Assembly (NCBI RefSeq): GCF_021401085.1
Contig: NZ_JACBFP010000001.1
Coordinates: 496,001 to 560,000, forward strand
DNA: 64,000 nucleotides
Direction of reading: 5' to 3'
Source of the DNA: Chryseobacterium sp. R2A-55
GTDB lineage: Bacteria > Bacteroidota > Bacteroidia > Flavobacteriales > Weeksellaceae
The notes under the pieces are model-generated. The model saw only the letters and a program-made list of their open reading frames with translations, was not told the DNA's origin and made no database searches. Positions 1 to 7,754 of the stretch are shown here, piece after piece (positions within the stretch are counted from its first letter, which is position 1; the number at the start of each line of letters is the position of its first letter). The translations under genes were made by a program, and so were the position numbers.

Positions 1-1024
1 TCACACTTACACTCCCGTCATTGACCTGATGCGGGAAGCGGCGATGGATCCGGATGTGAAGTCTATTCAAATCACAGCATACCGATTGGCAAGTAATTCC
101 AAGATCGTGAATGCTTTGATTAATGCGGTTCGAAACGGAAAAGAAGTGACGGTGATGCTCGAACTTCGGGCAAGATTTGATGAAGAAAGCAACCTGGAAT
201 GGAAAGAAATTCTGGAACAGGAAGGGGTGAAAGTACTGGTGGGAATTCCAAACAGAAAAGTTCATGCGAAACTCTGCGTCATTAAGAAAAGAGTCCACAG
301 CAAAACGATTCAGTACGGATTTGTAAGCACCGGAAACTTCAACGAAAAAACAGCCAAAATTTACGGCGACCATTTGCTGATGACCGCAGACAGAGGAATC
401 ATGGCGGATATCAATAAAGTTTTCCATGTGTTGAGAAAGCCCAAAGACGATATTATTCCTGTTTTGAAAACCTGTAAAAATCTTTTGATTTGTCCGCAAT
501 TTATGAGGGAAAAAATCCTGTGGCACATCGACAAAGAAATAGAGGAAGCCAAAGCAGGGAGGAAAGCGGAAATGATTATCAAAGTCAATTCAGTAAGCGA
601 TCGGAATCTGATTACCAAACTTTACGATGCCGCAAAAGCCGGAGTAGTGGTGAAAATGATTGTTCGAGGAATTTATTGCGCCGTGAACCAAAAGGAATTT
701 AAACAAAAAATCCAGGCAATCAGCATTGTGGATGAATATTTGGAACACGCGAGAGTGATGTATTTCTACAACAAAGGCAGTGAAGACATCTACATTTCAT
801 CCGCCGACTGGATGACCAGAAATCTCGATTACCGAATTGAAGCCGCCGCAAAAATCAATCAGAAAAATTTGAAAAAAGAAATCAAGGACATTCTGGAAAT
901 CCAGTTAAATGACAACGTAAAAGCCAGAATTCTGGACAAAAAGATGAGCAACAAATATGTGGATAACGGAAAAACCGAAGTGCGGTCGCAGATTGAGACG
1001 TATAAGTATTTGAAATCAAAGTAG
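1..1024 (+). CDS. ppk1: Polyphosphate kinase 1, C-terminal part (5' truncated by window edge)
   Basis: PPK1 reversibly polymerises ATP gamma-phosphate into polyphosphate. The frame is open from base 2 (HTYTPVIDLMREAAMD...), so the gene enters from outside the window and the ATG at 29 is internal. Visible family marks are a KVHAK motif with its His at bases 263-265 and a YLEHAR motif with its His at 746-748. They correspond to the two catalytic histidines of the family (E. coli His435 and His592), and the spacing of about 160 residues agrees. STGNFNEKTA and the C-terminal SADWMTRNLDYRIEAA signature are also present. Roughly the last half of a ~690-residue enzyme is here. No downstream partner gene follows; the next feature is the B12 uptake unit. 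Confidence 0.95.
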   Translation, partial: HTYTPVIDLMREAAMDPDVKSIQITAYRLASNSKIVNALINAVRNGKEVTVMLELRARFDEESNLEWKEILEQEGVKVLVGIPNRKVHAKLCVIKKRVHSKTIQYGFVSTGNFNEKTAKIYGDHLLMTADRGIMADINKVFHVLRKPKDDIIPVLKTCKNLLICPQFMREKILWHIDKEIEEAKAGRKAEMIIKVNSVSDRNLITKLYDAAKAGVVVKMIVRGIYCAVNQKEFKQKIQAISIVDEYLEHARVMYFYNKGSEDIYISSADWMTRNLDYRIEAAAKINQKNLKKEIKDILEIQLNDNVKARILDKKMSNKYVDNGKTEVRSQIETYKYLKSK

Positions 1025-1236
1025 AGACATGACTTATTGCTTGTCCAAGAATATTGAGAAAAAAAACGAAAAACGAGGAAATTAATGAACTTTTTAAGGA
1101 CAAAATCTCAAAAGTAAAACATAGATTTGCGAACAGAATTTAAAATGAACTGCTGCTAAAATTATGCTTTAAAAAATCTGCTGAAGGCACCCAATAAGAA
1201 AGACCAGTTTCATTTGCAAAAACTAAATTACCCAAA
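1025..1236. other. Intergenic stretch after ppk1, no supported gene
   Basis: AT-rich spacer between ppk1 and the btuB promoter. One frame (about 1050-1144) reads as a short charged helix-like peptide ending in KHRFANRI, with no good start. It could be a decayed gene end, but nothing supports a call. No clear terminator hairpin was found. Confidence 0.4.
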
Positions 1237-1268
1237 TTTGCCCACCTCCCCAAAATTCCCTAACTTCG
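1237..1268 (+). promoter_or_regulatory. Promoter of the cobalamin riboswitch-btuB unit
   Basis: TTTG at 1237-1240, then 20 nt, then TAACTTCG at 1261-1268. This fits the Bacteroidota primary sigma pattern TTTG-N19/20-TAnnTTTG with one change in the -7 box. It would start transcription about at 1275, just before the riboswitch. Confidence 0.55.
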
Positions 1269-1271
1269 CCC

Positions 1272-1445
1272 TACTTTCAGAAAAGGGAATCGCGTGAAAT
1301 CCGCGAACTGTCCCCGCAACTGTAAATCACGGAGGATTAAGTAATCATTAACAGTGCCTTAATTCCGCAAAAAGTTTCTGCAAAGAAGCCATTTTCAAGA
1401 TCATGAAGAGAAGGCGCAGAAATGTGAAAGTCAGGAGACCTTACT
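1272..1445 (+). ncRNA. Cobalamin (B12) riboswitch
   Basis: The aptamer marks are in order: the 5' paired element with GGGAAT at 1285-1290, a GTGAAATCCGCG segment with the conserved GTCCCCGCAACTGTAA run around 1310-1325, and the B12 box AGTCAGGAGACC at 1429-1440. These are the standard landmarks of the adenosyl/hydroxocobalamin aptamer. It lies immediately upstream of a TonB receptor, the usual target. Ligand binding is expected to lower expression of the downstream transporter genes. Ends are approximate. Confidence 0.93.
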
Positions 1446-1480
1446 GAAAGCTCAACCCAAAAAACTGCTTTCGGAGGAAA
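1446..1480 (+). promoter_or_regulatory. Putative expression platform and Shine-Dalgarno of btuB
   Basis: GAAAGC (1446-1451) is complementary to GCTTTC (1467-1472), and the helix ends directly against GGAGG (1473-1477), 13 nt before the ATG at 1491. A strong GGAGG is uncommon in this phylum, where leaders are usually just A-rich. That suggests translational gating by the riboswitch. Inference from sequence only. Confidence 0.4.
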
Positions 1481-1490
1481 AGCCCTGAAA

Positions 1491-3320
1491 ATGTTCAAAA
1501 ACTTACCTTTTTTTTCAGCATTATTTCTGCTGTTTTCGTTTCCGATTTCCGCACAGGAAAAAATCATCGATACCGTTTTTATCTTTGATAACCAAATCGG
1601 TAATGCAAAAAAAATCCAGAAAATTTCGACTTTAAAAGAAGAAGATTTACTGAAGAATTCTACTAATCTCTCCGAAGTACTCCGGTTTCAATCGCCGGTT
1701 TATATCAAAGAAAATGGCCGCGGAATGGTTTCTGCGCCGTCTTTTCGCGGAACCACGGCACAGCAAACCGCGTTCGTTTGGAACGGGATCAATGTGAATT
1801 CACAGTTTCTTGGACAAGGCGATATCAATAATCTCAACCTTCTCGGCTATGACCATCTCGAAATAAAATCCGGCGGCGGAAGTGTGATTTACGGCAGTTC
1901 GGCTATTGGAGGAACGATTCACTTGAACAACGAATTAAGTTTTAACCGTGGTTTGAAGAATTCCGTTTTTTTTGAATATGGTTCGTTTGAAACGTACAAT
2001 ACCTTTGTAAAATCATCTTTCAGCAATGAAAAACTGAGTGTGAAATTGACCGCCAATTATTCCGAAAGCGAAAATAATTATGAGGTCCCCGAAAAGAATT
2101 ATCTGAATCAAAACGGACAATACCACAACGAAAATTTCAATTTAGGTATCGGTTATAAAATCGATGAGCAAAATACGGTTTTTTGGCAAAGTCAGTTATA
2201 CGGAGGAAATCAGCACTACCCGATTTTCTCGGAATTTTCCACGAAAACGAAATATCTTTCCAACAATTTCAGAAGTTTGGTGAGTTGGAATTTTAAAGGC
2301 GAAAAAATCCAGAATATCTTGAGGCTGGCTTATTTGGAAGAAGAATTCGGCTATTTCCAAAATATAGACCTACCCAAAAGCAGCGGTGGAATGGGGAAAA
2401 ACTACATCGCCAAAAATGATTTGAATTATTCCCTCAACGAAAAATTCAATTTCAACATCATCACCGAATATCAACTGAACAAAGCGGAAGGTTTTCTTTC
2501 CGGAATTCAGAATATTTCCCGAAATGCTGGTTCTGTCGCGGCTTTGCTTCGTTGGAATCCTGCGGAAAAATGGTATTTTGAAGCCGGTACGAAAAAGGAA
2601 TTCGTGGAGAAAATTGAAGCGCCGTTTTTGTTTTCTTTTTCGGGAAAGATTCAGTTTGCCGATTGGTATGCGCTGACTTTCAACACTTCCAGAAATTTCA
2701 GATACCCTACTTTCAACGACCTTTATTGGAAACCGGGCGGAAATTTGGACTTAAAACCTGAAATTTCTCATCAGGCAGAACTGGGAAACCGTTTCCAATA
2801 CAAAAATTTCAAACTGAACATTACACCTTATTATATACGGATCGAAAATATGATTCGCTGGTTGCCGACATCTTCGGGAATTTGGTCGCCCATTAACACC
2901 GAAAAAGTGGAATCTTACGGTTTGGAATCGCAGCTGGATTTCGAGAAAAGTTTTGGGAAAAACCATGCGACTCTTTCCGCAGGTTATGTTTTCACCCATT
3001 CAAAGGATTTGGAAACTGACCGTTTCCTGATGTACGTTCCGAAACATAAATTCTTTGCCAATGCAAGTTACCGCTACGATTTCTCGGAAATTTTCGTGCA
3101 GGGAATGTACAATGGAATGACTTTCACCACTTCCGATGAAAGTGTTTTAGCTGCTTTAAAACCTTATTTCGTAGCCAATGCCGGATTGAATCTGACTTTT
3201 TTCAAACATTATCAGTTCGGTTTTAAAGTCAACAATATCTTTGACCAAATTTATGAAACAACCGCTTTTTATCCTTTGCCAAAAAGGAATTACAGCGCCA
3301 ATTTATTAATCAACTTTTAA
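1491..3320 (+). CDS. btuB: TonB-dependent outer-membrane receptor, BtuB-like (cobalamin uptake)
   Basis: Outer-membrane beta-barrel receptor that imports corrinoids using TonB energy. The 609 residues begin with a signal peptide (cleaved after FPISA). Next comes a TonB-box-like IIDTVFIFDN near residue 25. A plug domain of about residues 40-150 follows (SEVLRFQSPVYIK, the SFRGTTAQQTAFVWNG loop, GSSAIGGTIHL), then the barrel, ending in a terminal Phe (LLINF). Length is close to E. coli BtuB. There is no N-terminal carboxypeptidase-like extension, unlike SusC proteins. Substrate assignment rests on the cobalamin riboswitch directly upstream and on the lipoprotein 9 bp downstream, which is probably co-transcribed. 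Confidence 0.88.
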   Translation: MFKNLPFFSALFLLFSFPISAQEKIIDTVFIFDNQIGNAKKIQKISTLKEEDLLKNSTNLSEVLRFQSPVYIKENGRGMVSAPSFRGTTAQQTAFVWNGINVNSQFLGQGDINNLNLLGYDHLEIKSGGGSVIYGSSAIGGTIHLNNELSFNRGLKNSVFFEYGSFETYNTFVKSSFSNEKLSVKLTANYSESENNYEVPEKNYLNQNGQYHNENFNLGIGYKIDEQNTVFWQSQLYGGNQHYPIFSEFSTKTKYLSNNFRSLVSWNFKGEKIQNILRLAYLEEEFGYFQNIDLPKSSGGMGKNYIAKNDLNYSLNEKFNFNIITEYQLNKAEGFLSGIQNISRNAGSVAALLRWNPAEKWYFEAGTKKEFVEKIEAPFLFSFSGKIQFADWYALTFNTSRNFRYPTFNDLYWKPGGNLDLKPEISHQAELGNRFQYKNFKLNITPYYIRIENMIRWLPTSSGIWSPINTEKVESYGLESQLDFEKSFGKNHATLSAGYVFTHSKDLETDRFLMYVPKHKFFANASYRYDFSEIFVQGMYNGMTFTTSDESVLAALKPYFVANAGLNLTFFKHYQFGFKVNNIFDQIYETTAFYPLPKRNYSANLLINF

Positions 3321-3329
3321 ACCCTAAAA

Positions 3330-4379
3330 ATGAAATTTTCAAAACTCTCAACGCTGTTTCTTGCAGGAACCTTATTGTTCAACCTTTCATGCAGAAAAGA
3401 CGACCCAATTCCACCACCGGTTTCACTGGGGAAATATGAAAACGGAATCCTGATCACCAATGAAGGCGGTTTTTCTACGCCGACTTCCACGGTGACTTAT
3501 CTTTCCAATGACTTAGGCATACAGGAAGAAAATATTTTCGGGACCAACAACTCCAATGCAATTTTAGGAAATGTTCTTCAATCGGTTGGCTTCAAAGGCG
3601 ATTTGGCCTATTTGGTGCTGAATGTGCCAAATAAAATTGAGATCGTGAACAGACATACCTTCAAGAAAACCGGATCGATCACCAGCAATCTGGAACAGGC
3701 AAGATACATGGCATTCTCCGCGAACAACACATATGTGACCAACAACAATTTCAGCACCGTGAAAAAGGTGAATATTTATGACCATGCAAATGCATTTGTA
3801 AAAAGTATAGATTTCCCAAATTATGCCGAGAAAATCACCTCATCTGATGGATTTATCTATGTGCAGACCGATGGTTTGACCTATGACAGCAACTATAATG
3901 AAATTGCGACCGGACACACGATTTCCAGAATCAATCCGGCAACCAACACGGTGGACAAAACCATTATGCTGAACGATACCGCAATCATCAGAGATCTGGT
4001 TTCTGATCAGACTTCAACGTATGTTCTAAGTTCGGATGCCGTTTATACTTACCTTTACAAAATCAATTCAAAAACCGGTGCATTTACCCAACAGGAAGTG
4101 TTTGACATTCCGAATGGAGAAAAATTAGCGGTAGATGGAGGTCAGGTTTATTTCGTGACGGCCGGGAAGAAAGTTTACCGACTTGATGGCAGCAACGCTA
4201 CTCCTCTTTTTGATGTTGACACAAGTTTTATTTACGGATTCAATATCATTGATTCTAAAGTATTTGTCTCTGACCCGAATTTCAGTGGGAATAGCAAAGT
4301 GAGAATCTACAATCTTTCCGGAACTTTAATGAAAACGATCACTACAGGGATTTCAACCAACGGTTTCTACAAAAACTAA
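3330..4379 (+). CDS. Surface lipoprotein with beta-propeller, BtuG-like (DUF5074/YncE-type)
   Basis: A 349-residue lipoprotein. The signal peptide ends in a lipobox with Cys21 (LFNLSC), followed by RKDDPIPPP. A Lys plus two acidic residues right after the lipid Cys matches the export signal that sends Bacteroidota lipoproteins to the cell surface. The rest shows repeated beta-propeller blades (for example FKGDLAYLVLNVPNKIEIV and GQVYFVTAGKKVYRLDG). In Bacteroides, surface propellers beside btuB (BtuG) capture B12 with extreme affinity. Position behind the riboswitch and btuB makes the same job likely here, but sequence-level orthology to BtuG is my inference. An intrinsic terminator follows at 4397. 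Confidence 0.75.
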   Translation: MKFSKLSTLFLAGTLLFNLSCRKDDPIPPPVSLGKYENGILITNEGGFSTPTSTVTYLSNDLGIQEENIFGTNNSNAILGNVLQSVGFKGDLAYLVLNVPNKIEIVNRHTFKKTGSITSNLEQARYMAFSANNTYVTNNNFSTVKKVNIYDHANAFVKSIDFPNYAEKITSSDGFIYVQTDGLTYDSNYNEIATGHTISRINPATNTVDKTIMLNDTAIIRDLVSDQTSTYVLSSDAVYTYLYKINSKTGAFTQQEVFDIPNGEKLAVDGGQVYFVTAGKKVYRLDGSNATPLFDVDTSFIYGFNIIDSKVFVSDPNFSGNSKVRIYNLSGTLMKTITTGISTNGFYKN

Positions 4380-4396
4380 AATCAAAATATTTCATG

Positions 4397-4434
4397 AAAA
4401 AACCCTTCCGAACCATTGGTTTGAAAGGGTTTTT
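4397..4434. terminator. Intrinsic terminator after the B12 uptake unit, possibly bidirectional
   Basis: AAAAACCCTT (4398-4407) pairs with AAGGGTTTTT (4425-4434). An inner AACC/GGTT stem lies at 4411-4421. T-runs flank both ends, so it can serve both the plus unit and the converging cca gene. Confidence 0.8.
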
Positions 4435-4471
4435 GCTATATGTGCCGTTTAAGGATTTTCTTGGCTTCCTA

Positions 4472-5896
4472 TTAATGCCGGATTTTCAGTCCGAGCGTTT
4501 CCGCTTCTTTAATCACAAACATTCTAGCATCATCTTTGTCATTGGCGATTTCACCCTCCAAAATAGCTTCCTTCACTTTTTCCTTCAGGATGCCGATTTC
4601 TCGACCAGGCCTGATTTTGAACATTTCCATGATTTCCTCTCCAGAAATGGGCGGCTGAAAATTCCGGACCTGATCCTTTTCTTCCACCTCCTTTATCTTT
4701 TGGGCAACATATTCAAAATTTTTCCTGAATTTCTCCTGTTTGGAGGAATTCTTAGTCGTGATATCTGCTTTGCATAAGGTGAACAAATCTTCCAAATCTT
4801 CTCCGGAATCAAACAGAAGCCTTCGCAATGCGGAATCCGAGGTACCATCATCAATCAGCGCAATGGGTCTGGATGAAAGTTTCACCAATTTCTGGACATA
4901 TTTCATATCCGTTCCGAGTGGGAGTTTTAAACGCTGAAAAAGATTCTTCACCATTTTCGAGCCTAAAAACTCGTGTCCGTGGAAAGTCCAGCCGTTTTTT
5001 TGGTCGAACTTTTTTGTGGGTGCTTTTCCGATGTCGTGAAGCAATGCCGCCCAGCGAAGCCACAGTTTATCGGTATTTTTGGCAATATTATCCACCACTT
5101 CCAAGGTGTGCCAAAAATTGTCTTTGTGTGTTTGACCTTCCACTTCCTCGATTCCTTTCAAGGCCGTCAGTTCGGGGATGATTAAAGGTAAAAGTCCGGT
5201 TTGCTCCATCAGCTTCAACCCCACTGATGGTTTTTCCGATAGCATAATCTTGTTGAATTCCACCATGATTCTTTCCATCGAAACAATTCTGATCCTTTCA
5301 GATTCATTTTTAATGGCGTTTAAAGAATTTTCTTCAATCTTGAAATTCAAGGTCGAGGCAAAACGAATCGCACGCATCATCCGCAAAGGATCATCTGAGT
5401 AAGTTTGCGAAGGTTCCATCGGAGTCCGGATGATTTCATTCTGAATATCTATCAGTCCGCCAAAAGGATCAATCAACGCACCGAAATCTTTCTTATTCAG
5501 AGAAATCGCCATCGCGTTGATGGTGAAATCCCTGCGTTTTTGGTCATCTTCCAGAGTTCCGGTTTCCACAGAAGGTTTTCGGGAATCTTCAGAATAACTT
5601 TCTTTTCTTGCTCCGACAAATTCCAAATCGAGTCCGCTGTGCTTAAACATTGCAGTTCCGTAGGTTTTAAAAATGGAAACTTTCAGCTGGGGATCGATTT
5701 CTGCAGCAGTTTTTTTTGCGAGATCCATTCCGTTTCCTTCGGTCACGAAATCGATATCGGTAGGTGCTTTACGCTTCATCAGCAAATCCCGGACATAACC
5801 GCCGACAATAAAAACCGACTGATTATTCACTTCTGCCACCTGGGAAATGAGTTTGAAAAGCTTAAGGTTTTTATTCTGTTTAAGATTGATTTGCAT
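4472..5896 (-). CDS. cca: CCA-adding tRNA nucleotidyltransferase with HD domain
   Basis: Class II poly(A)-polymerase-type enzyme that adds or repairs the 3' CCA of tRNAs; 474 residues. The N-terminal catalytic head shows VGGYVRDLL (31-39) followed by the DID carboxylate pair (47-49). Downstream come RRDFTINAMA, DPFGG and the DDPLRMMRAIRFA motif of the RNA-binding neck. An HD phosphohydrolase motif (LLHDIGKAP, about residue 287) sits in the second half, as in many bacterial members. The tRNA-Met in this window has no encoded CCA, so such an enzyme is required. Transcribed alone, converging on the B12 unit. Confidence 0.9.
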   Translation of the reverse strand: MQINLKQNKNLKLFKLISQVAEVNNQSVFIVGGYVRDLLMKRKAPTDIDFVTEGNGMDLAKKTAAEIDPQLKVSIFKTYGTAMFKHSGLDLEFVGARKESYSEDSRKPSVETGTLEDDQKRRDFTINAMAISLNKKDFGALIDPFGGLIDIQNEIIRTPMEPSQTYSDDPLRMMRAIRFASTLNFKIEENSLNAIKNESERIRIVSMERIMVEFNKIMLSEKPSVGLKLMEQTGLLPLIIPELTALKGIEEVEGQTHKDNFWHTLEVVDNIAKNTDKLWLRWAALLHDIGKAPTKKFDQKNGWTFHGHEFLGSKMVKNLFQRLKLPLGTDMKYVQKLVKLSSRPIALIDDGTSDSALRRLLFDSGEDLEDLFTLCKADITTKNSSKQEKFRKNFEYVAQKIKEVEEKDQVRNFQPPISGEEIMEMFKIRPGREIGILKEKVKEAILEGEIANDKDDARMFVIKEAETLGLKIRH

Positions 5897-5942
5897 CGTG
5901 ATAAAAGCTGATTTTAAGAATGTGCAAAGATAGCCAAAAAAG

Positions 5943-5968
5943 AAAAACCCATATTGCTATGAGTTTTT
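5943..5968 (-). terminator. Intrinsic terminator for the small hypothetical gene at 5988
   Basis: On the minus strand AAAAACTCATA, loop GCAA (a GNRA tetraloop), TATGGGTTTTT. The single T·G pair is allowed in RNA. The T-run is part of the descending stem. Confidence 0.65.
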
Positions 5969-5987
5969 GAGATTTGGTTTTCGGCAG

Positions 5988-6239
5988 TTAATTTGATGCC
6001 GGATGATCATCTAGCAACCAATCATGGATTTCGTCTTCCAGATATTCGGTCTGTAACTTCACCGCCTCCAGGAAATCGTCCGGAATATTTGAGGCATCAC
6101 TGTTTTCCAGATTCCATAATTCTTCAGACATCAGTTCGTATTCGGAATAGATTCGTTTGAAACGCGGGCTGTTTTTTTCTAGTTCTTCGATTTTTTTTTG
6201 ATCTGGTCTGAACTTTCGGTAAGCGTTTGGGGTTTTCAT
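5988..6239 (-). CDS. Small acidic hypothetical protein
   Basis: 83 residues if started at the ATG at 6239 (MKTPNAYRKFRPDQKK). A longer frame reaches 6266, but the A-rich stretch before 6239 is a typical leader for this phylum. The protein is soluble, has no signal peptide or membrane segment, and is rich in Glu and Asp in its second half (SEYELMSEELWNLENSD, EYLEDEIHDWLLDD). It looks mostly helical. I do not recognise the family. It has its own terminator and is transcribed away from gtrA. Confidence 0.6.
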   Translation of the reverse strand: MKTPNAYRKFRPDQKKIEELEKNSPRFKRIYSEYELMSEELWNLENSDASNIPDDFLEAVKLQTEYLEDEIHDWLLDDHPASN

Positions 6240-6400
6240 GGTATTTTTTTTCACCGTTGTGGACAAATGTTATCAACTTAAAAGTAGGTCTTCAAGATAA
6301 AAGTCAATCTCACAACACATTGAAAATGAAAATTTATCAGGTAAAATTTCCTCGTTTGAAAGAATAAATTTAGATATTAAATCGAAACAAAAAAATATTT

Positions 6401-6440
6401 TAACAATAGTTTTAATTGTTTAACAATAGTTTTAAATTTG
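6401..6440 (+). promoter_or_regulatory. Promoter of gtrA-plsC with a tandem repeat
   Basis: A -7 box TAAATTTG (6433-6440) lies 16 nt before the gtrA ATG. TAACAATAGTTTTAA occurs twice, at 6401-6415 and 6421-6435, with a 20-bp period. The second copy runs into the -7 box, and a TTGTT/AACAA dyad (6416-6426) joins the copies. This may be an operator, since a 20-bp period is about two helical turns. Confidence 0.5.
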
Positions 6441-6456
6441 CATTCAGTAACAAAAT

Positions 6457-6915
6457 ATGAGAACACTTCTCCTCAGACAGCGACAGATCTTGCTATTCAT
6501 CATTGCCGGCGGTTTAAGCGCGATTGTGGAGATAGGCTCATTTAAGATTTTCAGCGTTTACCTTCCCCAAATTATTACATCAGAAACCAATTTTCATGGG
6601 ATTCACTTTCCATTAAGTAATGTTTTTTCGACGACTTGCGGCATTTTAACCAATTATTTTCTAAGCATCTGGTTTGTGTTCGAGCGTGGCAAACATTCCA
6701 AAAAGAAAGAATTCGCTTATTTCATGTTTGTCTCATTTTTTTCCACGATCCTCAGTTTGTCTTTCTTCCAAATTTTCTTTAGGTTTGTATTCACAGATCA
6801 TTTTGATGCCGGTTTCTTTGTCTTCAGCCAGGAGATACTGAGTAAAATTTCTGCCATCCTTTTGGTTTCTATTTTAAATTATTCTGTAAAAAAGAGAGTG
6901 ATCTTTAATGGATAA
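6457..6915 (+). CDS. GtrA-family membrane protein
   Basis: 152 residues with four hydrophobic membrane segments (about 9-30, 47-70, 84-106 and 122-142). Basic loops lie between them (RGKHSKKKE) and a KKRVIFNG tail follows, which is typical of GtrA/DPMS-associated proteins ending in W/RVF. Family members are thought to move lipid-linked sugars (for example bactoprenol-glucose) across the inner membrane or support a glycosyltransferase. No partner glycosyltransferase is adjacent. The acyltransferase plsC follows 71 bp downstream. Confidence 0.82.
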   Translation: MRTLLLRQRQILLFIIAGGLSAIVEIGSFKIFSVYLPQIITSETNFHGIHFPLSNVFSTTCGILTNYFLSIWFVFERGKHSKKKEFAYFMFVSFFSTILSLSFFQIFFRFVFTDHFDAGFFVFSQEILSKISAILLVSILNYSVKKRVIFNG

Positions 6916-6986
6916 AAAGGTCAACTCATTATCTGTGATAATTGGACTTCTCAGGTACTGAAAAGGATTGCAATCAATAAAAAATT

Positions 6987-7712
6987 ATGACAAGACTCCT
7001 CAATTACCTTTGGCGCGGCTGGATGATTCTGCTGGGAACAGTTCTTACGCTTACTCTGGGAATTCCCGTGCTGATTTTATCGGTTCGAAAGGAACATTAT
7101 AAATATGCCTATAAATTCATCCGAGTCTGGTGTTTTGGGATGTTTTTTGGAATGGGTTTTCGTTATGAATTGATTAAGCTGACCACAAAAAAAATCGAAA
7201 AAGACCGCCAGTATGTTTTTATTTCCAACCATACTTCGCTGATGGATGTGATGCTGCCCTGCCTTTTGATGCCAAATCACCCTCTTTGCTATGTGGGGAA
7301 GAAAGAACTGGTAAAAATTCCTATTTTTGGAACAATCTATAAGAGAATTTGCGTGATGGTGGACCGAAGTTCTGCAAAAAGCCGGGCAGAAGTGTACCGC
7401 AGATGTGCAGAAAGAATGAAGGAAGGACAGAGCATCGTGATTTTTCCGGAAGGAGGAGTTCCGGACGACACCACGATTCTTCTGGACAGTTTCAAAGACG
7501 GCGCATTTATCCTTTCCTCGAAACATAAGGTCCCAGTTGCAATTTTCACATTTGTGGGTTTAAAAGAAATGTTCCCATTTGACAATTCCAAAGGACACCC
7601 CGGAAAAGTGCGGGTTTACTTCAGTGATATTTTAGAACCAACCAATTCAGCACCGGAATTGAAAACAGTGGCTTACCAGGAAATAAAAAAAGTCTTGGAA
7701 AACCCGGTTTGA
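6987..7712 (+). CDS. plsC: 1-acyl-sn-glycerol-3-phosphate acyltransferase (PlsC family)
   Basis: Transfers an acyl chain to lysophosphatidic acid to make phosphatidic acid in membrane phospholipid synthesis. The 241 residues contain an N-terminal membrane helix (about 10-33), the catalytic NHTSLMD box (NH at 81-82, Asp 87), and the FPEGG substrate-binding box at 153-157. Length is normal for the family. An alternative role as a lysophospholipid or ornithine-lipid acyltransferase cannot be excluded from motifs alone. It probably shares the gtrA promoter. Confidence 0.88.
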   Translation: MTRLLNYLWRGWMILLGTVLTLTLGIPVLILSVRKEHYKYAYKFIRVWCFGMFFGMGFRYELIKLTTKKIEKDRQYVFISNHTSLMDVMLPCLLMPNHPLCYVGKKELVKIPIFGTIYKRICVMVDRSSAKSRAEVYRRCAERMKEGQSIVIFPEGGVPDDTTILLDSFKDGAFILSSKHKVPVAIFTFVGLKEMFPFDNSKGHPGKVRVYFSDILEPTNSAPELKTVAYQEIKKVLENPV

Positions 7713-7726
7713 GAACTTAAATTAAT

Positions 7727-7734
7727 TATATTTG
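7727..7734 (+). promoter_or_regulatory. Promoter -7 box of the sugar MFS transporter
   Basis: TATATTTG at 7727-7734 matches TAnnTTTG, 20 nt before the ATG. TTTG at 7708-7711 is the nearest -33-like element, but the spacing (15 nt) is short. Confidence 0.4.
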
Positions 7735-7754
7735 TTTTTAACAAATTTTAATAG

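Noticed and set aside
1050-1144. Short helix-like frame after ppk1 (ends in KHRFANRI)
   Set aside because: No plausible start codon or promoter; too short to assign; reported only as spacer content.
4394-4777. Plus-strand frame of 127 codons over the cca gene
   Set aside because: It begins in the terminator hairpin and runs antisense to the well-supported cca gene.
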